Assembly (NCBI RefSeq): GCF_015291645.1
Contig: NZ_CP030055.1
Location: 5,766,001-5,830,000 of the forward strand
Length of the DNA stretch: 64,000 bases
Reading direction: 5' to 3'
From: Bradyrhizobium sp. CCBAU 53340
GTDB taxonomy: Bacteria > Pseudomonadota > Alphaproteobacteria > Rhizobiales > Xanthobacteraceae
The notes under the pieces were generated by a model, which ran no database searches, was not told the DNA's origin, and saw only the letters and a list, made by a program, of their open reading frames with translations. A program made the position numbers and the translations under genes. Below, in pieces: positions 18,254 through 26,543 of the stretch; position 1 is the first letter of the stretch; each line of letters starts with the position of its first letter.

Positions 18254-18294
18254 CAAATTCAAAGAATTTGGCTTGAAGATGAATATAATTCATC
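18254..18294. promoter_or_regulatory. paired palindromes, probable LysR operator
   Basis: Two perfect 7-3-7 inverted repeats: CAAATTC-AAA-GAATTTG (18254-18270) and GATGAAT-ATA-ATTCATC (18278-18294), with centres 24 bp apart. Both are built from ATTC/GAAT half-sites. They lie between the divergent flavoenzyme and LysR genes, where a LysR-type tetramer would bind. An upstream in-frame ATG for the LysR gene falls inside the second palindrome, which argues for the later start at 18306. Confidence 0.7.
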
Positions 18295-18305
18295 TAGGCT
18301 GGGGC

Positions 18306-19217
18306 ATGACCAAGTTGCCGCCGCTAATCGAACTACGGGCGTTTGAGGCTGCCGCGCGCCACCTCAGCTTCAAGAAGGCTGCCTCCGAACTCGGCGTCAC
18401 GCCGACTGCGATCAGCCACCAAATTCGGTTACTGGAGCAATATTGCGGAAAGGCACTGTTTCGGCGCAGACCGAGACCACTATCGTTGACAGAGGCCGGC
18501 GCTCGGCTGTTTCCGGTCGTGCGGGATGGTCTCGAAGGCTTCGCCACCGCTCTCGGCAAGATCAGGCGCAAAGACGATCGGCAGGCCCTTCGTATCACGA
18601 CAACGAACGCATTTGCCGCGCGATGGCTCGTGCCACGTCTGCCGCACTGGAGAAAGCAGCGCCCGGATGCGCCGCTAGATATTATCGGCACCGACAGCGT
18701 TCTTGACTTACCTGCGGGGGACGCGGACGTCGCGATCCGCTATGCCACGTCCCGCCAAGCGCCGCGGGAGGGCATCGCAGAAGAGTTTTTGAGCGACACG
18801 TATTGGCCCGTGTGCAGCCCTGACTTGCTTCCCGCCGGAGGCCGGCTGAAGAATGCCGCCGATCTTCGAAAGCAGGTCCTCGTTCACTCCTATTGGTTTC
18901 CGTCTGACATCGACCCACCTAGCTGGCAGCGATGGCTCTCCGTCGCCAGGCGCAGGTGGCGCAACCTGCCCAACTTCGCTGACATGCAACATCTGAGTTT
19001 CCGAGAGGAGCTTCACGCGATCGAGGCGGTCGTCGCCGGCCAGGGCGTCGGGATCTTTAGCGATGTGCTCGTGGCAGCCGAACTCGCCTCCGGCGCACTG
19101 GTAAAGGCATTTGATCTCAGTTTGCCCGGATACCAGTTCTACGTCGTCCGCAGACCAAGCCATCCGCGCGAAAAGATCATTCGAGCATTCTCCGCTTGGC
19201 TGCTATCAGTGCGATAG
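18306..19217 (+). CDS. LysR family regulator (GcvA-like)
   Basis: 303-aa regulator with the GcvA-subfamily N-terminus MTKLPPLIELRAFEAAARHLSF, followed by the HTH KAASELGVTPTAISHQIRLLE. The effector domain contains RWLVPRLPHW and GDADVAIRY, which are characteristic of this subgroup. The ATG at 18306 was chosen over earlier in-frame starts because those lie in the operator region. It is divergent from the BBE-type oxidoreductase gene and probably controls it. Confidence 0.9.
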   Translation: MTKLPPLIELRAFEAAARHLSFKKAASELGVTPTAISHQIRLLEQYCGKALFRRRPRPLSLTEAGARLFPVVRDGLEGFATALGKIRRKDDRQALRITTTNAFAARWLVPRLPHWRKQRPDAPLDIIGTDSVLDLPAGDADVAIRYATSRQAPREGIAEEFLSDTYWPVCSPDLLPAGGRLKNAADLRKQVLVHSYWFPSDIDPPSWQRWLSVARRRWRNLPNFADMQHLSFREELHAIEAVVAGQGVGIFSDVLVAAELASGALVKAFDLSLPGYQFYVVRRPSHPREKIIRAFSAWLLSVR

Positions 19218-19321
19218 CCTCGGAGTGCCCCGCAATAACAGAGAGAACCTGTATGTCCGGGCCGCTCCGCTCTGCGAGAAGTGCGGCGGAATGGAATTCA
19301 GGCGACAACCTCTTTCTGACT

Positions 19322-19558
19322 TCACACCGCGGAAATCGTCTTCCGCCCCGTGTCATTCGCGTTTGTGGTCCCTTGAGTCCGCTCGATCTCGTTCGAAGTG
19401 ACGGCATTGCATTGCTGGAAGTAAGAAGACAACTCAAGTTCAGCAAGGTGATCCCAATATTCTGCCTCAGCGAGCAGCTTCCACTTGTTCATGCTGTTAT
19501 ATGCGGCCTGTTGGCGGCACAGTGAGCTCATCGCACGCAAGCGTCGCACCTTCTCCAC
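19322..19558 (-). CDS. small conserved hypothetical protein
   Basis: 78-aa soluble protein, probably starting at GTG 19558, which has a strong GGGAGG Shine-Dalgarno 6 bases upstream. The sequence RLRAMSSLCRQQAAYNSMNKWKLLAEAEYWDHLAELELSSYF resembles a family of short helical proteins frequent in Bradyrhizobium whose function I do not know. Longer in-frame starts further upstream lack such a ribosome-binding site. Confidence 0.6.
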   Translation of the reverse strand: MEKVRRLRAMSSLCRQQAAYNSMNKWKLLAEAEYWDHLAELELSSYFQQCNAVTSNEIERTQGTTNANDTGRKTISAV

Positions 19559-20069
19559 TGCGAACCTCCCTTCGCGCTTGCTTGGCTTACAAGCGCATTT
19601 ATTGTCACAGCTTCGCAGATTGAATTGACGCGTGCTAGCCCGGTGTTTGACGGTCATCGATGATAGCGCAATCGTCTGACTTTTCGCCGGACAATCGGGC
19701 CGAATGATACTTCCATCGGCACCGGCAAAAGGCGCTTCGCAAAATATCAGCGCGTCCGGGCCGACCGAGAGCCCCATGGGCGCATGGCATTCGTCTGGAG
19801 AATTAACGGTTCCAGCTCCGCCGATCGAAACGATTTTGCTTTATCCGAAGCGCATAGCTTCAGCCTGAGGGCAATGTTGAGTTCTCAGCGCCGCAGCCCA
19901 TTCGGCCAGCGCTGTGCGCGGGCGTACGACATGACTCGCATCGGACGACAGACTCCCACGTCGCAGGGGCTTGCCTGCGTCGGAAGATCGCAGGGCGGCA
20001 GTCAACAACGAACCGTTTCGTCGGCTGCGCGTTGAAAATTGTGGGCGATTACGAGCTGGGAGCGACAAC
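19559..20069. other. 511-bp gap without convincing gene
   Basis: Holds the start region of the small minus-strand protein and the upstream region of the Spy-like gene. Short open frames here lack family resemblance or a ribosome-binding site. No hairpin terminator or repeat of the families named elsewhere was found. Confidence 0.5.
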
Positions 20070-21896
20070 ATGCTTCCGCGTTGCGTTTGCCTTACGGCTG
20101 TTTTAGTTGGTGTCTCGATGTTGACGGCGAGCGCCGGTGCGCTTGCCCAAGGGCCCGGGCAAGGTCATGGCAAAGGCGGGCCGCCCGGTCCGGCCGCAGC
20201 GCCGGCAGTACGGCCAGCAGCGCCACCCGCCATGGCCCGGCCGGCGGCACCGCCCGCCATGGCTCGTCCCGCCGCGCCGGCATTCCATCCCCCGGCCATG
20301 CCGCAGCGACCGGCCATGGCACCACACCCGGCGCCGCATATTGCCTCGCCGCCGCCGCGTCCGACCCCACATTTCGCTGCGCCGCCGCGAGCGGCCCCGC
20401 ACGTGGCAGCACCACGGCCAGAATTCCATCGCTCGCCGGCGGCGCCGCAACGCCCGGCGATGGCGCCCCGGCCGACGCCGCACATCGCCGCCCCCTCAGG
20501 CCCGGTTGCATCGCCGGCCGTAAACGAGCGGCTTTCGCGGCGGGATCAGATCGAACAGCGCGCGCAACAGCGCCAGCAGATGGTGCAGCAGCGGCAGCGC
20601 GAGATGCTGTCGCGCCAGACCACGGAACGCCAGACCCGGATCGATCGCCTGCAGCAGCGCGTGCAGCAGCTCCAGTCCCAGAAACCGGAAGGCGCGCGGG
20701 CGTTGCGCGCGCAGCAACGGACGCTCCAGACGCAGAACCGCCTGCTCGAGCGTGAGCAGCGCGCGCAGCAGAGCGACCTGGCGCGACAACAGCGGCTCGG
20801 ACTACAAGCTCCGGCCGCGCCGGCGACAGCGACCGCCGCTGCTGCCCAGGCCGCCCAGCGCGGGCGGTTTGCCGAGCGCTTCCGCGAGCAGGCCCCTGCG
20901 CAAGCCCAAGCGGCGCTCACCACCCGCCAGAGCGGCTGGGCTCCCCGGCAGGCCTGGCGACATCGGCATCCCGCGGTGTTCGTCGCGTGGCTTGGGCCGG
21001 TGTTCTGGCCTTACGCCTATTCAGACATTTTCGACTACACATTCTGGTCCTATGCCTACGAGCCAGGCTATTGGGCGTACGCCTATGACGACTTCGTCGA
21101 CACCGTGTTCTGGGGGGGTGACAGCCCCTACTCTGCATATGCCAGCACCAACCCGTCTGACTATCCGCAGGCTGGCGGCGGCTACCGCGCGCGCCAGCGC
21201 GCCAGCGCGAGTCCACAAACGCTCCAGCAATTGTGCGGAACACCGGACAAAGGCGTGACCGCCTGGCCACTTGCGGATATCGCACGAGCCGTGCAGCCGA
21301 CACCAGAGCAGCGCGCGCTGCTCGACGAATTGAAGACCGCGGCGGCGAAGGCTGCCGATATCTTCAAGGATTCCTGTGCGGAGACCTATGCACTGACGCC
21401 ACCTGGCCGCCTGCGCGCGATGATGAACCGCATCAGCGCGACGCTGGAAGCCGTCAAGATCGTGCGACCGGCACTGGAGAATTTCTACAACTCGCTGAGT
21501 GACGAGCAGCAGGCGCGCTTCAACGCGCTCGGCCCCAATGTCGGAGACCGCTCGCAGCAGCAAGCCAGCGCCGAGAACTGCGGCGATCCGAAATCCGGCC
21601 TGACCGAATTTCCGATCCAAAGGATCGAGGCTGTGCTGCATCCCGCCGGCAAGCAGAAAGAGGCGCTCGATCGCCTCAGCGAAGCGACGGCAAAGGGCGT
21701 CGAGGGCCTCCAGGCGGCCTGTCCGAACGATGCGCCGCTGACGCCGGTCGGACGGCTGGAGGCGATGCAGCAGCGGCTCGAGGCCATGCTGTCGGCCGCC
21801 AAGCTGGTCGAACCCGCCCTGGACGAGTTCTACGCAACGCTGAGCAGCGAACAGAAGGCGCGCTTCAACACGCTGCAACAGGTCGCAAGCCCGTGA
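20070..21896 (+). CDS. secreted Spy/CpxP-like protein with two LTxxQ-type repeats
   Basis: 608-aa exported protein. The signal peptide is residues 1-27 (cleavage after ALA in ASAGALAQ). Then come a Pro/Ala/His-rich low-complexity region of about 125 residues, a Gln/Arg-rich predicted coiled coil (about 155-275), and a short Trp/Tyr-rich segment (VFVAWLGPVFWPYAYSDIFDYTFW). Two tandem helical repeats of about 105 residues follow, each with a Cys-containing start, LTPxGRLxAM and a final LSxEQxARFN. The repeats match the Spy/CpxP fold of periplasmic stress proteins. The ATG at 20070 has GGGAG upstream. A periplasmic or envelope-stress role is likely but unproven. Confidence 0.8.
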   Translation: MLPRCVCLTAVLVGVSMLTASAGALAQGPGQGHGKGGPPGPAAAPAVRPAAPPAMARPAAPPAMARPAAPAFHPPAMPQRPAMAPHPAPHIASPPPRPTPHFAAPPRAAPHVAAPRPEFHRSPAAPQRPAMAPRPTPHIAAPSGPVASPAVNERLSRRDQIEQRAQQRQQMVQQRQREMLSRQTTERQTRIDRLQQRVQQLQSQKPEGARALRAQQRTLQTQNRLLEREQRAQQSDLARQQRLGLQAPAAPATATAAAAQAAQRGRFAERFREQAPAQAQAALTTRQSGWAPRQAWRHRHPAVFVAWLGPVFWPYAYSDIFDYTFWSYAYEPGYWAYAYDDFVDTVFWGGDSPYSAYASTNPSDYPQAGGGYRARQRASASPQTLQQLCGTPDKGVTAWPLADIARAVQPTPEQRALLDELKTAAAKAADIFKDSCAETYALTPPGRLRAMMNRISATLEAVKIVRPALENFYNSLSDEQQARFNALGPNVGDRSQQQASAENCGDPKSGLTEFPIQRIEAVLHPAGKQKEALDRLSEATAKGVEGLQAACPNDAPLTPVGRLEAMQQRLEAMLSAAKLVEPALDEFYATLSSEQKARFNTLQQVASP

Positions 21897-22246
21897 GGGT
21901 GGCGCGACACGCCCTCGTTGCTATTTTCGCACCGGCCGAACGACATCGGGTGCTTTCCGCCGCGCCCGTTGATCGTTGACGCCACTGACTACCGCATTCG
22001 ATCTGGCGCAGACCGTGGCAAGGCTGCGGCATCGCGATCATCCTGCTTGGATGCTGACGGCTCTCTACCCCTCGTTGGTGGTACTCCATCAGAGACGTCG
22101 CCGGGCAGAGCCTTGAAATGCAGCGATGGCTTTTTGCCGGTTCAACCCGGCGTCAGTTCGGCATCGCGAAAGTGCAACGGCGCTGACCTTTCACAATTCG
22201 ATTGAACCTTTGCGAAATACCTCGGACCAATGGTTAAGGAGTTCAC
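21897..22246. other. 350-bp gap without long gene
   Basis: Non-coding by inspection: no family-like reading frame and no repeat of the families found elsewhere. Its right end leads into a micro-ORF and then the small secreted protein gene. Confidence 0.45.
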
Positions 22247-22276
22247 ATGGCTCCAAGTGGGCAGGGATTATCGTAA
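22247..22276 (+). CDS. possible 9-residue leader peptide
   Basis: Micro-ORF encoding MAPSGQGLS, with AAGGAG five bases before its ATG and a TAA stop. It ends 47 bp before the start of the small secreted protein gene. The ribosome-binding site is better than that of many genes here. Whether it is translated or regulatory is unknown. Confidence 0.3.
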   Translation: MAPSGQGLS

Positions 22277-22323
22277 GCATGGAATTGCGGTGGGAATATC
22301 TCTAATCCAAGAGGGGAAATCCC

Positions 22324-22674
22324 ATGAAAAGAATGTTTCTGATAGTGACCGCCATTTCGAGCATTGGAAGCGTGACGGTCAATCACGCCAACGGATGCGC
22401 ACTACAGCGCCCAACTTTCGAAGTTACAGGCTTCCCGATCTCCCGGCATCAGGTAGCGGTGCTGGGCTCGGCCCAGGTGGAGGAGAGTGCGGCTACACCA
22501 ACGCTCATGTTAGCTGGGATGCCGGCTTCTCCCAATCAGATTGCGATTCTGACGCCACGCCCGAAAGCACTGAAAATAGCCGACGCTTCAGCAGATGACA
22601 GTCTCCTCACCGTTGGTATGACGAGACCGAGCTCGCGCGTTAGCACTGCAAAGGCATCGTGCGGCTCCGAGTGA
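22324..22674 (+). CDS. small secreted hypothetical protein
   Basis: 116-aa protein beginning MKRMFLIVTAISSIGSVTVNHANGC, a likely signal peptide (a lipobox-like pattern is weak). No recognised domain. It has two cysteines (positions 25 and 113) and a Pro/Ser-rich body. AGGGG precedes the ATG and a strong rho-independent terminator follows the stop by about 30 bp, both of which support a real single-gene unit. GC content is lower than that of the surrounding catabolic operons. Confidence 0.65.
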   Translation: MKRMFLIVTAISSIGSVTVNHANGCALQRPTFEVTGFPISRHQVAVLGSAQVEESAATPTLMLAGMPASPNQIAILTPRPKALKIADASADDSLLTVGMTRPSSRVSTAKASCGSE

Positions 22675-22702
22675 TCTGCGCGAATCACCCAATATCTTGC
22701 GC

Positions 22703-22727
22703 CCCGCCTTCGGGCGGGCTTTTTTTT
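22703..22727 (+). terminator. rho-independent terminator
   Basis: Stem CCCGCC/GGCGGG with a TTCG tetraloop, followed by C and eight T residues. It ends the transcript of the small secreted protein gene. Confidence 0.9.
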
Positions 22728-22748
22728 GCTTGGACGTGAGCGACAGCC

Positions 22749-23144
22749 TTATTGGGATCGCATCGATTGCAGAAAATGCACGATCTTTTTCCGATCTTCA
22801 ACGGACGCAAGGCCTCCGTAGGGAGCCATTTTATTTCCAGGAACGACATCATCTGGATTGGCTATGAAGCCCGCGAGTTTTGCTTCATCCCAGATGAAAT
22901 CACTGTCCCTCATCGCTGACGAATAATTATACTCCGCCAGCGACCCTGCTTTTCTTCCAATGATCTGGTGCAAGTTAGGACCGAGACGATTGTCGTCCTT
23001 TTGGGTCGAATGGCAAGTTCGACAAGCGTTGTTGAACAACTGCTGCTCCGCGCCTGTCGAGAGAACATCCTGAGCCGAAAGCGAGGACGACGATAGCAAC
23101 ATTGCGCTCGATATCACGAGGCCCGGCCAGCCGATACGCTTCAT
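22749..23144 (-). CDS. class I cytochrome c, exported
   Basis: 131-aa monoheme cytochrome c. The signal peptide (residues 1-24) ends SLSA. The heme site is C41-R-T-C44-H45 and the likely axial methionine is M106 in VPGNKMAPYGG. The body RLGPNLHQIIGRKAGSLAEYNYSSAMR matches the cytochrome c2/c550 fold. Its DNA is clearly lower in GC than the flanking operons, suggesting a different origin. It may accept electrons from a periplasmic dehydrogenase, but no partner gene is directly adjacent. Confidence 0.9.
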   Translation of the reverse strand: MKRIGWPGLVISSAMLLSSSSLSAQDVLSTGAEQQLFNNACRTCHSTQKDDNRLGPNLHQIIGRKAGSLAEYNYSSAMRDSDFIWDEAKLAGFIANPDDVVPGNKMAPYGGLASVEDRKKIVHFLQSMRSQ

Positions 23145-23214
23145 GCCAACCTCCCATCGCCTCCGAAGGGGCGCGCTTCAACACGCCAAGCCCGCGAGGT
23201 AGCGCCCGTAGAAG

Positions 23215-24078
23215 CTAAACCACCGTCTTGTGCCGTTCAATGCAGGTGCGCAGCACCTCGTCCATCGGCTTGTTCCACCAGTCATTGGAGAAGATTTCGA
23301 TCTCCGAATAGCCGGCAAAGCCCTGTGCCTCGACAGCGGCGCGCACCGATTTGATGTCGATGACACCATCGCCCATCATGCCGCGGTCGTTGAGAATATC
23401 TCTCGTCGGCACCAGCCAGTCGCAGACGTGGAACGCGAGCAGGCGATCATTGCCTGCGCGCGCGATCTGGCCCATCAGCTCCGGGTCCCACCAGATGTGA
23501 TAGACGTCGAGCGCGACACCGAGCATGCCGGTGCGATCAGGGTCGAGCCGGTCGCAGATGTCGAGCGCCTGCTTGGTCGTGTTGACGCAGGCACGGTCGG
23601 CGGCATAGGCCGGATGCAAAGGCTCGATGGCCAGCGGAAGCTTTGCCTGTTTGGCATAGTCAAGCATCTCGGCGAGAGCCTCCTCGACCTGCCCGCGCGC
23701 TGCCGCAATATCCTTCGACGCCTCGCTGCCGGGACGCGAATATTGCGGCAGGCCGCCCACGACCAGCACGATGCAGGGCGCGCCGAGCGCCTTGGCCTCG
23801 TCCACACAGCGGCGGTTGTCGTCACGCACTTCGGTGCGGCGCGATGCATCCGAGGTGAACATGCCGCCGCGGCAATAGCCTGACAGAGCAAGGCCGGCGT
23901 CGCGCACCGCGTGCGCCGCGCGGTCGAGGCCGACGGCGGCGACCTGATCGCGCCAGGGATCGATGGCGCGGATGCCGTGCCTGGCGCAGGCGTCGATGAT
24001 CTGGAGGAGATCACCCTGCTTGCGGACCGTCGCCGTGTTGAGCGACAGCCAACGATGATCGGACGAGAAATCGCGCAT
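23215..24078 (-). CDS. sugar phosphate isomerase/epimerase (TIM barrel, AP_endonuc_2)
   Basis: 287-aa xylose-isomerase-like TIM-barrel protein. Probable metal ligands are E in LAIEPLHP, D in VALDVYHIWWDPEL, H in LLAFHVCDW and E in YSEIEIFSNDWW. It is the last gene of the ABC-enolase-like-Gfo/Idh-DUF993 operon; its ATG overlaps the DUF993 stop by one base (TGATG). A paralogous 3' fragment lies at 16086-16506. Members act as isomerases, 3-epimerases or keto-glycoside lyases, and the substrate here is unknown. Confidence 0.85.
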   Translation of the reverse strand: MRDFSSDHRWLSLNTATVRKQGDLLQIIDACARHGIRAIDPWRDQVAAVGLDRAAHAVRDAGLALSGYCRGGMFTSDASRRTEVRDDNRRCVDEAKALGAPCIVLVVGGLPQYSRPGSEASKDIAAARGQVEEALAEMLDYAKQAKLPLAIEPLHPAYAADRACVNTTKQALDICDRLDPDRTGMLGVALDVYHIWWDPELMGQIARAGNDRLLAFHVCDWLVPTRDILNDRGMMGDGVIDIKSVRAAVEAQGFAGYSEIEIFSNDWWNKPMDEVLRTCIERHKTVV

Positions 24079-25268
24079 CAGTCTTCCAATCCGTGCGAGG
24101 CGAGCACAGTCTTCATCCGCCGCGTCGCCAGTTCAGGATTGGCGAGCAGGCCGGCCTGATCGGCAAGCCGGAACAGTTCGGCCAGATGCAGCATCGAGCG
24201 GGCGCTCTCCTGCCCGCCGACCATGGTGAAATGGTCCTGGTGGCCGTTGAGATAGGCCATGAAGACGACGCCGGTCTTGTAGAAGCGTGTCGGCGCCTTG
24301 AAGATGTGGCGCGACAGCGGCACGGTCGGTCCCAGGACGTCGTGGAAGCCGGCCTCGTCGCCGGTCGCCAGCCGCGACAGCGCATAGGACGCCGCCGGCG
24401 CAATGGCATCGAAGATGCCGAGCAGCGCGTGTGAAAAGCCCTGGTCATCGCCGGCGATCAGCTCCGCGTAATTGAAATCGTCGCCGGTGTACATCTTGAT
24501 GCGCTTGTCGAGGCGGCGGCGCATGTCGATCTCGCGCTGTTTGTCGAGCAGCGAGACCTTGACGCCATCCACCTTGCCGGCGTTGCCGTTGATGATGGCG
24601 ACGGCCGTATCCATCGCCTTGTCGAGATCTTTGGTGCCCCAATAGCCCGTCAGCGCCGGATCGAACATGTCGCCGAGCCAGTGAATGATGACGGGCTCGC
24701 GGACCTGCGAGAGCACGCGGTCATAGACCTTCGCGTAATCATCGGCATTGCGGCCGAGCTTGGCCAGCGCGCGCGACGCCATCAGGATGATGCGGCCGCC
24801 GACCTTCTCGACTGCCGCGATCTGCTTCTCATAGGCGCGGATCACGTCGTCGAGACTTTTGGCGTCCTCGACCGCGAGATGATCCGTCCCGGCGCCGGAG
24901 AACACCAGCGCGTTGCGCCGCTTGGCGGCGCCAACCGAGCGTGTGATCAGTTCCAGCGAGGTCGGCCAGTCCAGCCCCATGCCGCGCTGCGCGGTGTCCA
25001 TGGCCTCGGCGACGCCGAGGCCGAGATCCCAGACGTGCTCGCGAAAGGCGATGGTCTTGTCCCAGTCGACGGCGACCGAAAGCCAGGGATCGTTGTCGGC
25101 GAAGGGATTGGCGACGGTGTGCACGGCCGAGAAGGCGATGCGGTTCAGCGGCCCTTCGAGCTTGGCGGGGAAGGTACGCGAGGCCGCGAGCCGATAGGTC
25201 TCGATCGAGCGATCGGCTTTGGGCAGCTTCAGCGACAGGGACGACATTGGCAGGACGGGTTTGTTCAT
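24078..25268 (-). CDS. DUF993 dihydrodipicolinate-synthase-like protein
   Basis: 396-aa TIM-barrel protein of the DUF993 family, distantly related to the DHDPS/N-acetylneuraminate lyase aldolases. Recognisable segments are NRIAFSAVHTVANPF, GLGVAEAMDTAQRGMGLDW, VIIHWLGDMFDPALTGYWG and DGVKVSLLDKQREI, whose lysine is a candidate Schiff-base residue. The ATG at 25268 (MNKPVLPM) was chosen; the longer frame upstream reads into a palindromic repeat. It lies between the Gfo/Idh gene and the isomerase gene and probably splits or forms a keto-acid C-C bond in this uncharacterised pathway. Confidence 0.85.
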   Translation of the reverse strand: MNKPVLPMSSLSLKLPKADRSIETYRLAASRTFPAKLEGPLNRIAFSAVHTVANPFADNDPWLSVAVDWDKTIAFREHVWDLGLGVAEAMDTAQRGMGLDWPTSLELITRSVGAAKRRNALVFSGAGTDHLAVEDAKSLDDVIRAYEKQIAAVEKVGGRIILMASRALAKLGRNADDYAKVYDRVLSQVREPVIIHWLGDMFDPALTGYWGTKDLDKAMDTAVAIINGNAGKVDGVKVSLLDKQREIDMRRRLDKRIKMYTGDDFNYAELIAGDDQGFSHALLGIFDAIAPAASYALSRLATGDEAGFHDVLGPTVPLSRHIFKAPTRFYKTGVVFMAYLNGHQDHFTMVGGQESARSMLHLAELFRLADQAGLLANPELATRRMKTVLASHGLED

Positions 25269-25285
25269 GATCTCGGACCTCTCTC

Positions 25286-25371
25286 CGTCATTGCGAGGAG
25301 CGAAGCGACGAAGCAATCCAGACTGCATCCGCGGCAAGATTCTGGATTGCTTCGCTTCGCTCGCAATGACG
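25286..25371. repeat. palindromic repeat family A, copy 1
   Basis: 86-bp imperfect palindrome that begins CGTCATTGCGAG and ends CTCGCAATGACG, with inner GAAGCAATCCAGA and TCTGGATTGCTTC arms. It sits inside the operon between the Gfo/Idh and DUF993 genes. Other copies are at 30797, 31678 and 48726. Confidence 0.9.
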
Positions 25372-25391
25372 AAATGATTAGCATTGGAATC

Positions 25392-26543
25392 TCACGCCTT
25401 GATCGGGGCGACGTCGATCCAGCGCCGCTCCTTCCAGCTCTTCAGCGCGCACTCGGCGAGCTGCACGCCCTTGGCGCCTTCGAGCAGCGTGAACTTGTAA
25501 GGGGCATCCTCATAGACGTGGCGGATGAACATCTCCCACTGCTCTTTGAAGCCGTTGTCGTAGGTGACGTTATCAGGCAGCTTCTGCCAGTCGCCGTAGA
25601 AATCGTGCAGCCGCTTCTCGTCGGGATTCCACACCGGACGCGGCGTTGCCTGTCGCGCCTGGATCATGCAGTCGGTGAGGCCGGCAACGGCCGAGCCGTG
25701 GGTACCGTCGACCTGGAAGGTGACGAGGTCGTCGCGATAGACGCGGGTGACCCAGGACATGTTGATGTGGGCGATGACGCCGCCTTCGAGCTGGAAGGTC
25801 GCGTAGGCGGAATCGTCCGCGGTCGCCTTGTACGGCTTGCCCTGCTCGTCAAAGCGCTCGGGAATGTCGGTGTTGCCGATGCAGACCACGCTCTGGACGT
25901 TGCCGAACAGGTTATCGAGCACGTAGCGCCAGTGGCAGACCATGTCGAGGATGATGCCGCCGCCATCCTCGCTGCGGTAATTCCAGGACGGCCGCTGCGC
26001 CTCCTGCCAGCCACCCTCGAACACCCAATAGCCGAACTCGCCGCGCACCGAGAGGATGCGGCCGAAGAAGCCGCTATCGCGCAGGAAGGCAATCTTCTTC
26101 AGCCCCGGCAGGAACAGCTTGTCCTGCACCGTGCCGTGCTTGACGCCCTTGGCATTGGCGAGCTTGACGACTTCGAGCGCCTCCTCGAAATTCGTCGCGA
26201 TCGGCTTCTCGCAATAGACATGCTTGCCGGCATTGATCGCGTGGGTCAGCAGGCCGGGCCGGGCCTGGGTGGTCGCGGCGTCGAAGAACATGGTGTCGTT
26301 CTTGTCGGCGAGCGCCGCATCGAGATCGGTGGTAAAGCGCGTGATATTGTAGCGCCTGGCGAGCGCCTCGACCTTCTCGGCACTGCGCCCGACCAGGATC
26401 GGATCGGGCATGACGCGGTCGCCGCTCTTCAAGCGAACGCCACCCTGCTCGCGGATCGCGACGATCGAGCGGATCAGATGCTGGTTGAGCCCCATGCGGC
26501 CGGTAACGCCGTTCATGATGAGGCCGAGGCGTTGGGTGGTCAT
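25392..26543 (-). CDS. Gfo/Idh/MocA family oxidoreductase
   Basis: 383-aa NAD(P)-dependent sugar dehydrogenase family protein. The N-terminal Rossmann region has GVTGRMG (residues 12-18), and the family lysine is in CEKPIATN (E112-K113-P114). The C-terminal alpha/beta substrate domain contains GGGIILDMVCHWRYVLDNL. The ATG overlaps the stop of the enolase-like gene by 4 bp (ATGA). These enzymes oxidise hydroxyls of sugars, inositols or glycosides; together with the TIM-barrel isomerase this suggests a keto-sugar intermediate. Confidence 0.9.
   Translation of the reverse strand: MTTQRLGLIMNGVTGRMGLNQHLIRSIVAIREQGGVRLKSGDRVMPDPILVGRSAEKVEALARRYNITRFTTDLDAALADKNDTMFFDAATTQARPGLLTHAINAGKHVYCEKPIATNFEEALEVVKLANAKGVKHGTVQDKLFLPGLKKIAFLRDSGFFGRILSVRGEFGYWVFEGGWQEAQRPSWNYRSEDGGGIILDMVCHWRYVLDNLFGNVQSVVCIGNTDIPERFDEQGKPYKATADDSAYATFQLEGGVIAHINMSWVTRVYRDDLVTFQVDGTHGSAVAGLTDCMIQARQATPRPVWNPDEKRLHDFYGDWQKLPDNVTYDNGFKEQWEMFIRHVYEDAPYKFTLLEGAKGVQLAECALKSWKERRWIDVAPIKA

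Noticed and set aside
22230..22598. 122-codon plus-strand frame overlapping the small secreted protein
   Set aside because: The alternative frame has a proper signal peptide, ribosome-binding site and a terminator after its stop; this one has none of these.
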